A DNA stretch of 19,717 bases from an uncultured Devosia sp. (GCA_946480655.1 CAMLKN010000012.1:1-19717), one strand, 5' to 3'. Positions 1-6,921 are shown, numbered from the stretch's first letter. The notes: generated by a model not told the origin, from the sequence alone. Numbers and translations: made by a program.

Positions 1-277
1 GCTCGAACTGGCTGCCGATGCGGCCATGGGCGCGCTTGTTGAGCGCCAGCACCAGGACGCCGGACGTATCCTTGTCGAGTCGATGGCACATGCCGGCGGT
101 CGGCCAGGTCTGCCGGGCGCGGTATTCGACGCAGTCCCAGAGGCTCGGGTCCTTGCCCGGAACGCTGAGCAGGCCCGACTGCTTGTTGACGACCAGGATG
201 TCGTCGTCGACATGGAGCACGTCGAGATAGGGCTCCATGGGCGGAGAATAGTCTTTGAGCGTGGGCATAGGGGGCAT
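1..277 (-). CDS. rluA: RluA-type RNA pseudouridine synthase, N-terminal part (cut by window edge)
   Basis: The first 92 codons are present; the gene continues past base 1. The protein should convert specific uridines in structured RNA to pseudouridine. The HRLDKDTSG motif (residues 65-73) carries the catalytic aspartate D68. The N-terminal stretch with SPPMEP, VVNKQSG and LLSVPG matches the short RluA subfamily (23S rRNA and tRNA position 32 in E. coli), which has no S4 domain; the protein starts directly with this region. Start: ATG at 277 has GAGG six bases upstream; a second in-frame ATG lies at 268. Head-to-head with ogt across 88 bases. The subfamily is clear, but the exact target is inferred by similarity to E. 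coli RluA. Confidence 0.85.
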   Translation of the reverse strand, partial: MPPMPTLKDYSPPMEPYLDVLHVDDDILVVNKQSGLLSVPGKDPSLWDCVEYRARQTWPTAGMCHRLDKDTSGVLVLALNKRAHGRIGSQFE

Positions 278-365
278 GGCATGCCTCTAGCAGACGCGAG
301 CCCCTTTGACCAAGCGGCTTGAGACTCGGCTGGCGATCTCGTTCGCCGGGACCTAGACTGGCCAA

Positions 366-902
366 ATGGAGACGACGACTTTGGATACGGCACTGGGGCG
401 CTTTGGCATCGGCTGGACCGAGAAGGGGCTGGCGCGGGTGCTGCTGCCGGGCGATGACGATGCGGCGCTCCTCGACCGCCTCAACCGGGGTGGCGGCCGG
501 CCCGGCGAACCGACCAGGACCATCGCGGCCCTGATGGACCGCATCGAAGACTATGCCGAAGGCGAACGGGTGGATTTCACGAATGTGGCTCTCGACCTCG
601 GCGGCGTTCCAGATTTCCATCGCCGCGCCTACGAAATCCTCGTCACGGTCGGCTGGGGCGAGACGCTGACCTATGGCGACTTGGCGCGGCGATTGGGCGA
701 CGTCGGTCTGTCACGGGCGGTGGGTCAGGCCATGGGCGCCAATCCCATGCCCCTGGTCATTCCGTGCCACCGCGTCCTCGCAAGCGATGGCAGGCCGGGC
801 GGTTTCTCGGCGCCCGGCGGCGCAGCCTCGAAGGTGAAGATGCTGGCCTTGGAAGGGGTATCCATTGGGGCCCCGGCCGGGCAGATGAGTTTTGGATTCT
901 AG
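366..902 (+). CDS. ogt: methylated-DNA--protein-cysteine S-methyltransferase
   Basis: A suicide DNA-repair protein that moves the alkyl group from O6-alkylguanine (and O4-alkylthymine) to its own cysteine. The active-site motif IPCHRVL is seen at residues 132-138, with C134 the acceptor, followed by the usual GGFSAPGG and a C-terminal helix. The helix-turn-helix DNA-binding part lies about residues 84-125 (RRAYEIL ... SRAVGQAMGANP). At 178 residues it matches the stand-alone Ogt/MGMT type and lacks the Ada N-terminal regulatory domain. No strong Shine-Dalgarno sequence precedes ATG 366. It is first in a tight run with the CHAD, CYTH and MerR genes (gap of two bases to the next). No Ada-type operator was recognised upstream. 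Confidence 0.93.
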   Translation: METTTLDTALGRFGIGWTEKGLARVLLPGDDDAALLDRLNRGGGRPGEPTRTIAALMDRIEDYAEGERVDFTNVALDLGGVPDFHRRAYEILVTVGWGETLTYGDLARRLGDVGLSRAVGQAMGANPMPLVIPCHRVLASDGRPGGFSAPGGAASKVKMLALEGVSIGAPAGQMSFGF

Positions 903-904
903 TC

Positions 905-1762
905 ATGGCATATGCGTTCAAGCAATCCAGCGGCGTAGCAGATCAGGTGCGGGCGATCGCAGTGGAGCAAATCGACAAGGCTCTGCAGGCAGTAGTTGGC
1001 AACGACAATTTCGACACAACCGTGCACACCCTGCGCAAATGCGCCAAGAAGCTGCGGGCCGTGCTGAAACTCGTGCGGCCGGCCTTCGAGGACTATGAGT
1101 CTGAAAGCGCAGCGATCAAGGCAATTGCGGATCAGTTTTCGGTGGCGCGCGACGCGGCTGTCATGGTCGAAACCCTGTCAGGTTTGGCCCATCCTGCCGC
1201 AGGGCCACTGCTTGACAGGCTGAGCGAGCGTGCTCGGCACCTGCGCAATCAGATGGGAGAGGAGGCCTTGCTGACCTCGGCTCGTGCCCAGTTAGAGGAC
1301 TTTCGTCAGAGCGTCCTCGACTGGAGTTTTGGTGCGTCGGGCCGGGCCATCGTCCTGCCCGGATTGCGCAAGTCCTACTCGCGCTTCCGCAAGGGATTTG
1401 CCCAAGCCGGCGAGAAGCGCGATAGCGAGACGATTCACGAATGGCGCAAGGCCGCCAAGACGCATTGGTACCACACACGACTCTTCGAGCCGGCGGCTCC
1501 CGATGCGCTGGGAGGCGCAGTCGCCAACCTCGAGAAGCTAGGTACCATACTGGGCAATCATCAGAACCTTGCTGTCCTGGCGAACTGGATCGACGCCAAT
1601 ATCCCTTCCGGGGACGATGCAATCGAAGGGCTGCGGACCACAATTGCCGCGCGCGAGCTGGAGCTGGCCAGTGCGGGCCTGGCGCTGGGACGCCAGTTCG
1701 TGGTGGAGAAGCCGTCCGCGCTGGCGCGAAGGTTCGAGCAATACTGGCAACTACTGGACTAG
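905..1762 (+). CDS. CHAD domain-containing protein
   Basis: A 285-residue, alpha-helical, strongly basic protein made of one CHAD domain (conserved histidine alpha-helical domain), a family linked to polyphosphate binding. Two conserved blocks are visible: TLRKCAKKLR around H41-R51, and IHEWRKAAKTHWYH around 177-190. The domain is an internal duplication, with each half carrying one histidine/arginine/lysine helix. The frame is open upstream into ogt, but ATG 905, two bases after the ogt stop, begins the conserved part. The next gene, three bases downstream, is a CYTH protein. CYTH and CHAD are often fused in one chain (as in E. coli YgiF), so the split pair supports a shared role in polyphosphate or triphosphate metabolism. 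The substrate is not known from sequence. Confidence 0.88.
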   Translation: MAYAFKQSSGVADQVRAIAVEQIDKALQAVVGNDNFDTTVHTLRKCAKKLRAVLKLVRPAFEDYESESAAIKAIADQFSVARDAAVMVETLSGLAHPAAGPLLDRLSERARHLRNQMGEEALLTSARAQLEDFRQSVLDWSFGASGRAIVLPGLRKSYSRFRKGFAQAGEKRDSETIHEWRKAAKTHWYHTRLFEPAAPDALGGAVANLEKLGTILGNHQNLAVLANWIDANIPSGDDAIEGLRTTIAARELELASAGLALGRQFVVEKPSALARRFEQYWQLLD

Positions 1763-1765
1763 GTC

Positions 1766-2251
1766 ATGGCCACGGAGATCGAGCGGAAATTTCTGGTCAC
1801 AGGTGACGGCTGGCGGGCTGCTTCGACCGGCAGTGCTGCTCTGCGGCAGGGCTATCTCTCCACCAGCGCCAAGGCCACGGTCCGCATTCGCATCTACGAC
1901 GACAGCCGCGCGGTGCTGACGCTCAAGGGGCCCGTGGATGGCATTTCGCGGGCCGAGTTCGAGTATGATGTGCCGCTGGCCGATGGCCTGGCTCTCCTCG
2001 AAATGGCCCGGCCCAATGTGGTGGAGAAGCGCCGCCATATTGTGCCCCATGGCGGTCTCACCTGGGAGGTCGATGTCTTCGAAGGGGCCCATGCGGGCCT
2101 TGTCATGGCGGAAGTGGAACTTGCCGACGCCGACCAGGCCGTCGATCTGCCGGATTGGGCGGGCAGGGAGGTCAGTCATGACGACCGCTACGCCAATGCA
2201 AGCCTCTCGCGCGTGCCGGGCGTTCCACCCGTTGACCCTGACGCGGCGTGA
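1766..2251 (+). CDS. CYTH domain protein, predicted inorganic triphosphatase
   Basis: A 161-residue CYTH (triphosphate tunnel metalloenzyme) protein. The signature ExExK is seen at the extreme N-terminus as E4-I-E6-R-K8, followed by alternating charged beta strands typical of the tunnel: RIRIYDD, LTLKGP, EFEYDV, WEVDVFEG and MAEVELAD. Such proteins bind triphosphate groups with two metal ions; small stand-alone bacterial members usually hydrolyse inorganic tripolyphosphate, and some act as adenylate cyclases or thiamine triphosphatases. The length fits a single-domain enzyme. It starts three bases after the CHAD gene, so the two are almost surely cotranscribed and probably translationally coupled. 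Triphosphatase activity is inferred from the family; the pairing with CHAD favours a polyphosphate-related substrate. Confidence 0.9.
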   Translation: MATEIERKFLVTGDGWRAASTGSAALRQGYLSTSAKATVRIRIYDDSRAVLTLKGPVDGISRAEFEYDVPLADGLALLEMARPNVVEKRRHIVPHGGLTWEVDVFEGAHAGLVMAEVELADADQAVDLPDWAGREVSHDDRYANASLSRVPGVPPVDPDAA

Positions 2252-2288
2252 GGGACTATCTCCTCATCTCGCGGAGGATGCGAGCGCG

Positions 2289-3062
2289 ATGAAGACCTAT
2301 ACCGTCAACCAATTGGCCCGACTTGCGGGCGTTTCGGTGCGAACCCTGCACCACTATGACGAAATCGGACTTCTGCGCCCCGCATTCACCGGCGAGAACC
2401 GCTATCGCTACTACGGCGAGGAGGAATTGCTGCGCTTGCAGCAGATCCTCATCCACCGCGAACTGGACATTCCTCTTGTCGAGATCGGCGCCATCCTCGA
2501 TGCGCCCGACTTCGACCGCCTTGCCACGCTGCAGATGCAGCGCGAACGGCTGGAGGAGCAGGCGAAGCGCTATGCCGACATGGTCCGGACGATCGACCGC
2601 ACGATCGCCCGCCTCAAAGGAGAACGTAAGATGACGGATGCCGATCTCTACTCGGGCATTGTCTCACCCGAAAAGCAGGCCGAATACGAGGCCTGGCTGG
2701 TCGAGCGTTATGGCGCCGAAATGCAGCGCGATATCGACCGCAGCCGCAAGGCCATGGCCGAGATGTCCGAGGCTGAACAGGCCGCGATGATGGAGGAATT
2801 GCGCCAGGTCGAAGATGGCTTGGCCGAAGGCCTCCGCCGGGGCCTGCCGCCACAGGCCACGGCGCTTGATGCCATGATCGAACGGCATCGTGCCTGGGTC
2901 GCTTCCGCCTGGGGGCGTGAATGCGCGCCGGAGGCTTATGCCGGGCTCGCCGACGTCTATGAGCATCCCGACTTCCGCAAGCGCTACGAAACGATCCAGC
3001 CGGGTTTTGCCGATTACCTGGTGACCGCCATGCGGGCCTGGGCACGGCGCCAGGCTCAGTAG
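2289..3062 (+). CDS. MerR-family regulator with C-terminal TipAS-like ligand domain
   Basis: A 257-residue transcription activator of the TipAL/Mta/SkgA type. An N-terminal MerR winged helix (about 1-70) contains AGVSVRTLHHYDEIGLL and NRYRYY. A coiled-coil dimer helix follows (about 75-114), then a TipAS domain (about 120-255; drug-binding globin-like fold) with the typical HPDFRKRYE-like stretch near the end. MerR regulators bend overlong promoter spacers on ligand binding; TipAS domains bind thiopeptide or other hydrophobic drugs. The start ATG at 2289 has GGAGG at 2273-2277; the frame is open further upstream but the conserved HTH begins here. It follows the CYTH gene by 37 bases. An internal ATG at 2631 with a strong ribosome binding site may make a short form; see the separate entry. 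Its ligand and targets are unknown. Confidence 0.9.
   Translation: MKTYTVNQLARLAGVSVRTLHHYDEIGLLRPAFTGENRYRYYGEEELLRLQQILIHRELDIPLVEIGAILDAPDFDRLATLQMQRERLEEQAKRYADMVRTIDRTIARLKGERKMTDADLYSGIVSPEKQAEYEAWLVERYGAEMQRDIDRSRKAMAEMSEAEQAAMMEELRQVEDGLAEGLRRGLPPQATALDAMIERHRAWVASAWGRECAPEAYAGLADVYEHPDFRKRYETIQPGFADYLVTAMRAWARRQAQ
2616..2633 (+). promoter_or_regulatory. internal ribosome binding site and start inside the MerR/TipAS gene
   Basis: AAAGGAG at 2616-2622, eight bases, then an in-frame ATG at 2631. This is among the best Shine-Dalgarno arrangements in the window and sits exactly between the coiled coil and the ligand domain. Translation from here would give a 143-residue protein holding only the TipAS-like domain. 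In Streptomyces TipA the short form of 144 residues is made by the same kind of internal start. Use of the site here is an inference. Confidence 0.5.
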
Positions 3063-3066
3063 TTCA

Positions 3067-3094
3067 GGGGGCGCTTGCCGGCGCCCCCTCTTTT
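3067..3094 (+). terminator. rho-independent terminator after the ogt-CHAD-CYTH-MerR run
   Basis: Perfect 8-bp stem GGGGGCGC (3067-3074) and GCGCCCCC (3081-3088) with loop TTGCCG, then TCTTTT. It begins four bases after the MerR stop codon. Confidence 0.85.
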
Positions 3095-3132
3095 CGGTTG
3101 CCTCACACGCATTTGGGGTGGATAGACGAGGC

Positions 3133-4041
3133 ATGCCCATCCACCACAATTCGCGACTCGCGCTGGTTCTGGCGACGGGAGGCCTCGTGTGCCTCATCGC
3201 CATGTCGGCCATCATCCACGAAGCGTCAGCGCATGCCGCGCTCGGCCAGATGATCTTCTGGCGCAGCGCGCTGGCCCTGCCTCCCATCGTGGCCTACCTG
3301 GCCCTGCGCGGCCAACTGGGGCTGTCGATCCGCACGAAGCGGCCGGGCAAGCACCTCATCCGTGGCGTTCTTGGCTGCATTGTCATGGCGCTCAATTTCA
3401 CCGCGCTCGCCTATCTCTCGGTCGGCGTCGCCACGGCCCTGAGCTACCTGACCCCCATCCTTTCGATGTTTGCCGCCATGCTCCTCCTCAAGGAGCGGAC
3501 GTCGCTGCTGGTGGTGCTGGGGGTGCTGTTTGGTTTTGCCGGCGTGCTCATCATGCTGTTCCCGGCACTCGCGGGCAGCGAGGTGCGTGAAGGCGCGCTG
3601 ATCGGGATCGCCGCCGGCATCGGCATGGCGGCTACCAATGCCCTTTCGCGCGTTCAGGTGAAGGATCTCACCCGCACCGACCCGCCGGCCAGCATCGCGC
3701 TCTCCTTTGGCCTCATCAGCACCCTGGTCGGCGGCGCAACCTTTGTCCTTGGCTGGCCCGCACTCGATGGCCCGACCCTGTGGCTGCTCTTCGGAGCTGG
3801 CCTCCTGGGTGGATTCGGCCATGTCATGATGATGGAGGCGGTGGCACGCGCGCCGGTGTCGCTGCTTGCCGGTTACGAGTATACCGGCATTCTCTGGGCC
3901 TTCTTTTTCGACGTCGTGCTGCTGGGCATTGTGCTCGACGCCTGGGCGGTGACGGGTGCATTAGTGGTTGTCGCCGCAGCGGCTCTGGCGGCCTATGGTC
4001 AGAAGCATCTTGCAGCCAGGCCGGCTGTGGCGGGCGAATAG
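3133..4041 (+). CDS. EamA-family (drug/metabolite superfamily) transporter
   Basis: A 302-residue inner-membrane protein with about ten hydrophobic helices arranged as two EamA repeats (about 8-138 and 150-290). The first repeat ends with the family pattern LSYLTPILSMFAAMLLLKE, where a proline-containing helix is followed by a conserved glutamate. The second has a matching stretch near GYEYTGILWAFFFDVVLL. Members export or import metabolites, amino acids or drugs; the substrate cannot be read from sequence. Two starts are possible: ATG 3133 (chosen; GGGGTGG lies about 11 bases upstream) or GTG 3118. A weak -35/-10 pair (TTGCCT 3098-3103 and GATAGA 3121-3126, 17-base spacer) would make the ATG nearly leaderless. 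The ASCH-like gene follows after nine bases and is probably in the same transcript. Confidence 0.88.
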   Translation: MPIHHNSRLALVLATGGLVCLIAMSAIIHEASAHAALGQMIFWRSALALPPIVAYLALRGQLGLSIRTKRPGKHLIRGVLGCIVMALNFTALAYLSVGVATALSYLTPILSMFAAMLLLKERTSLLVVLGVLFGFAGVLIMLFPALAGSEVREGALIGIAAGIGMAATNALSRVQVKDLTRTDPPASIALSFGLISTLVGGATFVLGWPALDGPTLWLLFGAGLLGGFGHVMMMEAVARAPVSLLAGYEYTGILWAFFFDVVLLGIVLDAWAVTGALVVVAAAALAAYGQKHLAARPAVAGE

Positions 4042-4050
4042 GATGGTCAG

Positions 4051-4626
4051 ATGCTGATCTCGGCGGACGATTTCGAAGCGATCAAGTCCGGGAGGGTGGA
4101 TACGGCGTTCCGGCGCTGGGTGCGGCCCACGGTCAAGGCGGGCGGCACCCTGACCAATGCCTGGGGTGTGCTGGCGATTGATGCCGTTGACGTCATCGCC
4201 TTGGACGCGGTGAGCCCTGAAGATCTGACGCGGGCCGGGTTTGACAGCCGTGCGGAGCTCGATGCCATGCTTGGCAATCGGCAGGGAGCGCTGCACCGCA
4301 TTCGCCTGCACTATGTCGGTGCCGACCCGCGCGCTGCCCTGCGCGAAAGCGCGGCCTTTTCCGATGCGGAAGCGGAGGCCATGGCGCAGACGCTGGGCCG
4401 GATGGATGGCGCGACGCCCTGGACACGCGCTACCCTGGAGCTGATCGGGGAGCGGCCGGGCGAGCCGGCACAGGAACTGGCCGAGGCCCTGGGTCGCGAG
4501 AAGCTCAAGTTCAAGAACAATGTGCGGCGCCTGAAAGCGCTGGGCCTAACCGAAAGTCTGGACGTGGGCTACCGCCTGTCGCCGCGCGGACGGGCCTGGC
4601 TCGAACGGTCTATTGCCAGCGCTTGA
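4051..4626 (+). CDS. ASCH/PUA-like domain protein with C-terminal winged helix
   Basis: A 191-residue soluble protein with two parts. Residues 1-92 resemble an ASCH domain (PUA-like beta barrel, usually RNA-binding): the start FEAIKSGRVDTAFRR resembles the family pattern of a helix followed by SGxKxxTxR, and the strands WGVLAIDAVDVIAL and ALHRIRLHYVG follow. Residues 123-187 look like a winged helix: a helix about 124-133, a helix-turn-helix about 137-165 (AQELAEALGREKLKFKNNVRRLKALGL), then a short wing GYRLSPRGRAWL. The mix suggests a nucleic-acid-binding regulator, but neither target nor catalytic activity is evident. It is likely cotranscribed with the transporter gene before it. Its last 17 bases overlap the 3' end of the convergent gluconokinase gene. 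Confidence 0.75.
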   Translation: MLISADDFEAIKSGRVDTAFRRWVRPTVKAGGTLTNAWGVLAIDAVDVIALDAVSPEDLTRAGFDSRAELDAMLGNRQGALHRIRLHYVGADPRAALRESAAFSDAEAEAMAQTLGRMDGATPWTRATLELIGERPGEPAQELAEALGREKLKFKNNVRRLKALGLTESLDVGYRLSPRGRAWLERSIASA

Positions 4627-5155
4627 AGCTCTTGAGGTGGTCGAGGGACCTGGTCACCGTCGTCACGATGCGATTGACCGGATCGGTCACCGGCACGACC
4701 AGCACGTTTTCCGTCTCCGGGTCCGGCACTTCCAGCGTGGCAAACTGGCTGTCGAGCAGGCTTGTCGGCATGTATTCGTGGCTGCGCTTGGCCATGCGCT
4801 CGCCGATCACCTCCCGATTGCCATGCAGATAGACGAACAGCACAGGCTCGCCGGCTTTCTCGGTGATGAAGTCGCGATAGGCCTTCTTGAGCGCGGAGCA
4901 GGCACCGACGGCAACGCCCTTTTTCGCCGAGGCCTCCTTGAGCGCCGCAGTCAGCGCTTCGAGCCAGGGCCAGCGGTCTTCGTCGGTCAAGGGCGTTCCG
5001 GCGCGCATCTTCTCGACATTGGCCTCGGGGTGGTAACGATCACCATCGAGAAACGGCGCATGCAGGGCCCGCCCGAGGGCTGCGCCGACAGTGGACTTCC
5101 CCGATGAACTGACGCCCATGACGATGATCAGGCGAGCAGGCTGGTTCTGGTTCAT
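4610..5155 (-). CDS. gntK: gluconokinase (GntK/IdnK family)
   Basis: A 181-residue kinase that phosphorylates D-gluconate with ATP to 6-phosphogluconate, the entry to the pentose phosphate and Entner-Doudoroff pathways. The P-loop GVSSSGKST is at residues 14-22. The gluconokinase motif DGDRYHP at 37-43 and the following NVEKMRAGTPLTDEDRWPWL are characteristic. Near the C-terminus SQFATLEVP and the LDSQ segment are also typical. The start chosen is ATG 5155, with AGGA eight bases before it; an upstream in-frame ATG at 5182 lacks a good ribosome binding site. It lies in the same neighbourhood as a gluconate 5-dehydrogenase and 6-phosphogluconate dehydrogenase, which fits the role. Its 3' end overlaps the convergent ASCH-like gene by 17 bases. 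Confidence 0.93.
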   Translation of the reverse strand: MNQNQPARLIIVMGVSSSGKSTVGAALGRALHAPFLDGDRYHPEANVEKMRAGTPLTDEDRWPWLEALTAALKEASAKKGVAVGACSALKKAYRDFITEKAGEPVLFVYLHGNREVIGERMAKRSHEYMPTSLLDSQFATLEVPDPETENVLVVPVTDPVNRIVTTVTRSLDHLKSFKRWQ

Positions 5156-5290
5156 CAGGCTTGTCCTGGCGTCTTGCGGCATGAACCGCCGGTGAATGCG
5201 CCGGCGGGCGCCGGTGCATGTTCGGCCAGGCAGGATGGTGCAGCGTCGGGGGAGGCGCAGTGCCAGGCCCGCGCATCAGGGTGATCGAAA

Positions 5291-5554
5291 ATGAAACTTC
5301 TCGCCATTCTTGCCGCTTCAGCCATGTTCGTTGCCCCGGTTCTTGCCGTGGACAATTTCTACTCCACCTCGACCAAGCTCAATATCGGTCAGTTCGCCGG
5401 CAATTGCGCCAGCATGGGCGGCGATTTCACCGCCCATGGCAATCATGGCGGCACCTGCAAGACCGAAAGCGGCCTCGATGTGACTTGCGTCCGCGAGGAC
5501 GGGCTGACGACCTGCGCCGGCAATGTCCCGAAGACTCCCAAGTCGCCCACCTGA
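5291..5554 (+). CDS. small secreted four-cysteine protein of unknown function
   Basis: An 87-residue protein with a clear Sec signal peptide: a short basic start (MKLL), a hydrophobic core and a likely cleavage site after PVLA at residue 19. The mature part is about 68 residues with four cysteines (C39, C56, C66, C75), enough for two disulfides, several glycines and histidines (HGNHGG), and a basic, proline-containing tail. It is probably periplasmic or extracellular. I do not recognise the family. AGG lies about ten bases before the ATG. It sits alone between gluconokinase (divergent) and the SDR gene (convergent); its stop codon abuts that of the SDR gene in the palindrome TGATCA. A role in gluconate use is not supported beyond location. 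Confidence 0.72.
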   Translation: MKLLAILAASAMFVAPVLAVDNFYSTSTKLNIGQFAGNCASMGGDFTAHGNHGGTCKTESGLDVTCVREDGLTTCAGNVPKTPKSPT

Positions 5555-6328
5555 TCAGACGGTCGCAGTGAAGGCGCCGTCGACATAGAGAATGTGTCCG
5601 TTGACGAAGCGAGCGGCCTCTGAGGCGAGGAACACGGCGGCACCGCCCAGTTCCTCGGGTTGCCCCCAGCGGCCCATCGGCGTGCGCGTTTCGATCCAGG
5701 TGTTGAACTTTTCGTCCGCAAGCAGGGCCGCGTTGAGTTCTGTGGCAAAGTATCCGGGCGCAATGCCGTTGATGTTGAGGCCGTGCTTCGCCCAGTCGAC
5801 GGCCATGCCGCGCGTGAGGTTGGCCACGGCCGCCTTGCTGGCCGCATAGGGCGCGATGGACGGCCGGGACAGGGCCGACATCAGGGAGCAGATATTGATG
5901 ATCTTGCCGCTCCTGCGGCCGATCATGTGCTGTGCCACCGCCTGCGAGACATTGAAAACCGATGTGACATTGGTCTGGATGACCTGGTCGAACTTCTCCG
6001 GCGGGAAGGCGTCCAGCGCCGCGCGAAACTGCATGCCGGCATTGTTGACGAGGATATCGATCGGGCCGATCTCGCCTTCGATATGGGCGATGGCGTCGTC
6101 GATGCTGTCGCGGCTCGTGACGTCGAAGGCCACCGCGCTCACGGCCAGTCCCTCGGCGGCGAGGTCGGCCGCTGCTGCGCCCAGCGCCACGCTGTCCCGC
6201 GCATTGAGGATGAGCGAGGCCCCGGCTTCTCCCAGGGCGCGCGCGATGGCAAGGCCAAGTCCGCGGCTGGATCCGGTGACCAGCGCCCGGCGGCCGCTGA
6301 GGTCGAATGGCGAGGCTTTTGCGCTCAT
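5555..6328 (-). CDS. idnO: gluconate 5-dehydrogenase-like short-chain dehydrogenase
   Basis: A 257-residue NAD(P)-dependent classical SDR that should interconvert 5-keto-D-gluconate and D-gluconate. The cofactor motif TGSSRGLG is at residues 18-25, NNAG at 95-98, the catalytic serine at S148 and YAASK at 161-165. Beyond the general fold it shows blocks close to E. coli IdnO: IGPIDILVNNAG, KIINICSLMS, NGIAPGYFATE, RWGQPEELGGAAVF and FVNGHILYVDG. ATG 6328 was chosen because the conserved part starts here; the frame is open 66 bases further upstream. GGGAAAGG lies upstream at longer than usual spacing. A GntR-type palindrome (6382-6397) lies 54-69 bases upstream. The exact sugar-acid specificity is inferred, but the nearby gluconokinase and 6-phosphogluconate dehydrogenase support it. 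Confidence 0.88.
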   Translation of the reverse strand: MSAKASPFDLSGRRALVTGSSRGLGLAIARALGEAGASLILNARDSVALGAAAADLAAEGLAVSAVAFDVTSRDSIDDAIAHIEGEIGPIDILVNNAGMQFRAALDAFPPEKFDQVIQTNVTSVFNVSQAVAQHMIGRRSGKIINICSLMSALSRPSIAPYAASKAAVANLTRGMAVDWAKHGLNINGIAPGYFATELNAALLADEKFNTWIETRTPMGRWGQPEELGGAAVFLASEAARFVNGHILYVDGAFTATV

Positions 6329-6381
6329 GCTTGGCGTGGCCTTTCCCCTGTGGCACGGTCCCGTGGTGTTAGTGGAGCGCA

Positions 6382-6397
6382 GCCTTGTATGCAAGGC
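6382..6397. promoter_or_regulatory. putative GntR-family operator
   Basis: Inverted repeat GCCTTG-TATG-CAAGGC. The core CTTGTATGCAAG (6384-6395) differs at one base from CTTGTATACAAG, the pattern typical of FadR/FCD-type GntR regulators (TnGTnnACnA). It lies between two divergent genes, 12 bases before the SRPBCC start and 54 bases before the gluconate 5-dehydrogenase start. It is placed where a repressor could act on both. The binding protein is not encoded in the window. Confidence 0.45.
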
Positions 6398-6409
6398 GGG
6401 GAGGAAACC

Positions 6410-6871
6410 ATGGCTCTGGACTACACGACCACGATTACCATTGATCTACCGCGCGACAAGGTCGTTGCGCTCTTTGACGATCCCGGCAACCTGCCGAAGT
6501 GGCAAAGGGGGCTGCAGAGCTTCGAGCCGCTTTCCGGGCAACCTGGCCAGGTGGGTGCAAAGTCAAAGCTGGTCTTCCAGATGGGCAAGCGCCGCATGGA
6601 AATGATCGAGACGATCACCCGCCGGGACCTGCCCGATGCCTTCGATGGCACCTATGATGTCGAGGGCGTGCACAACATCGTCGAGAACCGCTTTTCGGAG
6701 CTGGGGCCGGACAAGACCCTGTGGGAGAGCCACAATATTTTCGAGATGAAGGGCCTGATGATGAAGGCCATGGCACTTCTCGCGCCGGGCATGTTTCGCA
6801 AGCAGAGCCAGAAGTATGCCGAGGATTTCAAGGCCTTCGCCGAGCGCGGCGTGGATGTTCGCGACAGCTGA
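6410..6871 (+). CDS. SRPBCC-family (START/Bet v1-like) protein
   Basis: A 153-residue soluble protein of the polyketide cyclase/START-like fold, which makes a deep hydrophobic ligand pocket. The N-terminal strand and helix LDYTTTITIDLPRDKVVALFDDPGNLPKWQRGL is the family hallmark, followed by long antiparallel strands (KSKLVFQMG, ENRFSELG, TLWESHNIFE). A long C-terminal helix (about 128-147, KQSQKYAEDFKAFAERG) also fits. Start ATG 6410 has GGGGAGG at 6398-6404, a very good ribosome binding site. Divergent from gluconate 5-dehydrogenase, with a GntR-type palindrome in front of it. Ligand and function are unknown; members include lipid carriers, cyclases and stress proteins. Confidence 0.82.
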   Translation: MALDYTTTITIDLPRDKVVALFDDPGNLPKWQRGLQSFEPLSGQPGQVGAKSKLVFQMGKRRMEMIETITRRDLPDAFDGTYDVEGVHNIVENRFSELGPDKTLWESHNIFEMKGLMMKAMALLAPGMFRKQSQKYAEDFKAFAERGVDVRDS

Positions 6872-6892
6872 CCGCTTGATCTTCCATACAAG

Positions 6893-6921
6893 TTGTGCGA
6901 TCTGGCCGAAAAATGTGCAAT
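6893..6921 (+). promoter_or_regulatory. candidate sigma-70-like promoter for gnd
   Basis: TTGTGC (6893-6898), 17-base spacer, TGCAAT (6916-6921). Three of six and four of six bases match consensus. A related half of the GntR-type pattern, CTTCCATACAAG (6881-6892), directly adjoins the -35 box, and a 9-bp palindrome overlaps the expected start point. Weak on its own; supported by position. Confidence 0.3.

Noticed and set aside
5186..5207. Inverted repeat CCGCCGG / CCGGCGG upstream of gluconokinase
   Set aside because: Short, GC-only arms of seven bases are common by chance in DNA of this composition, and no promoter signal supports it.
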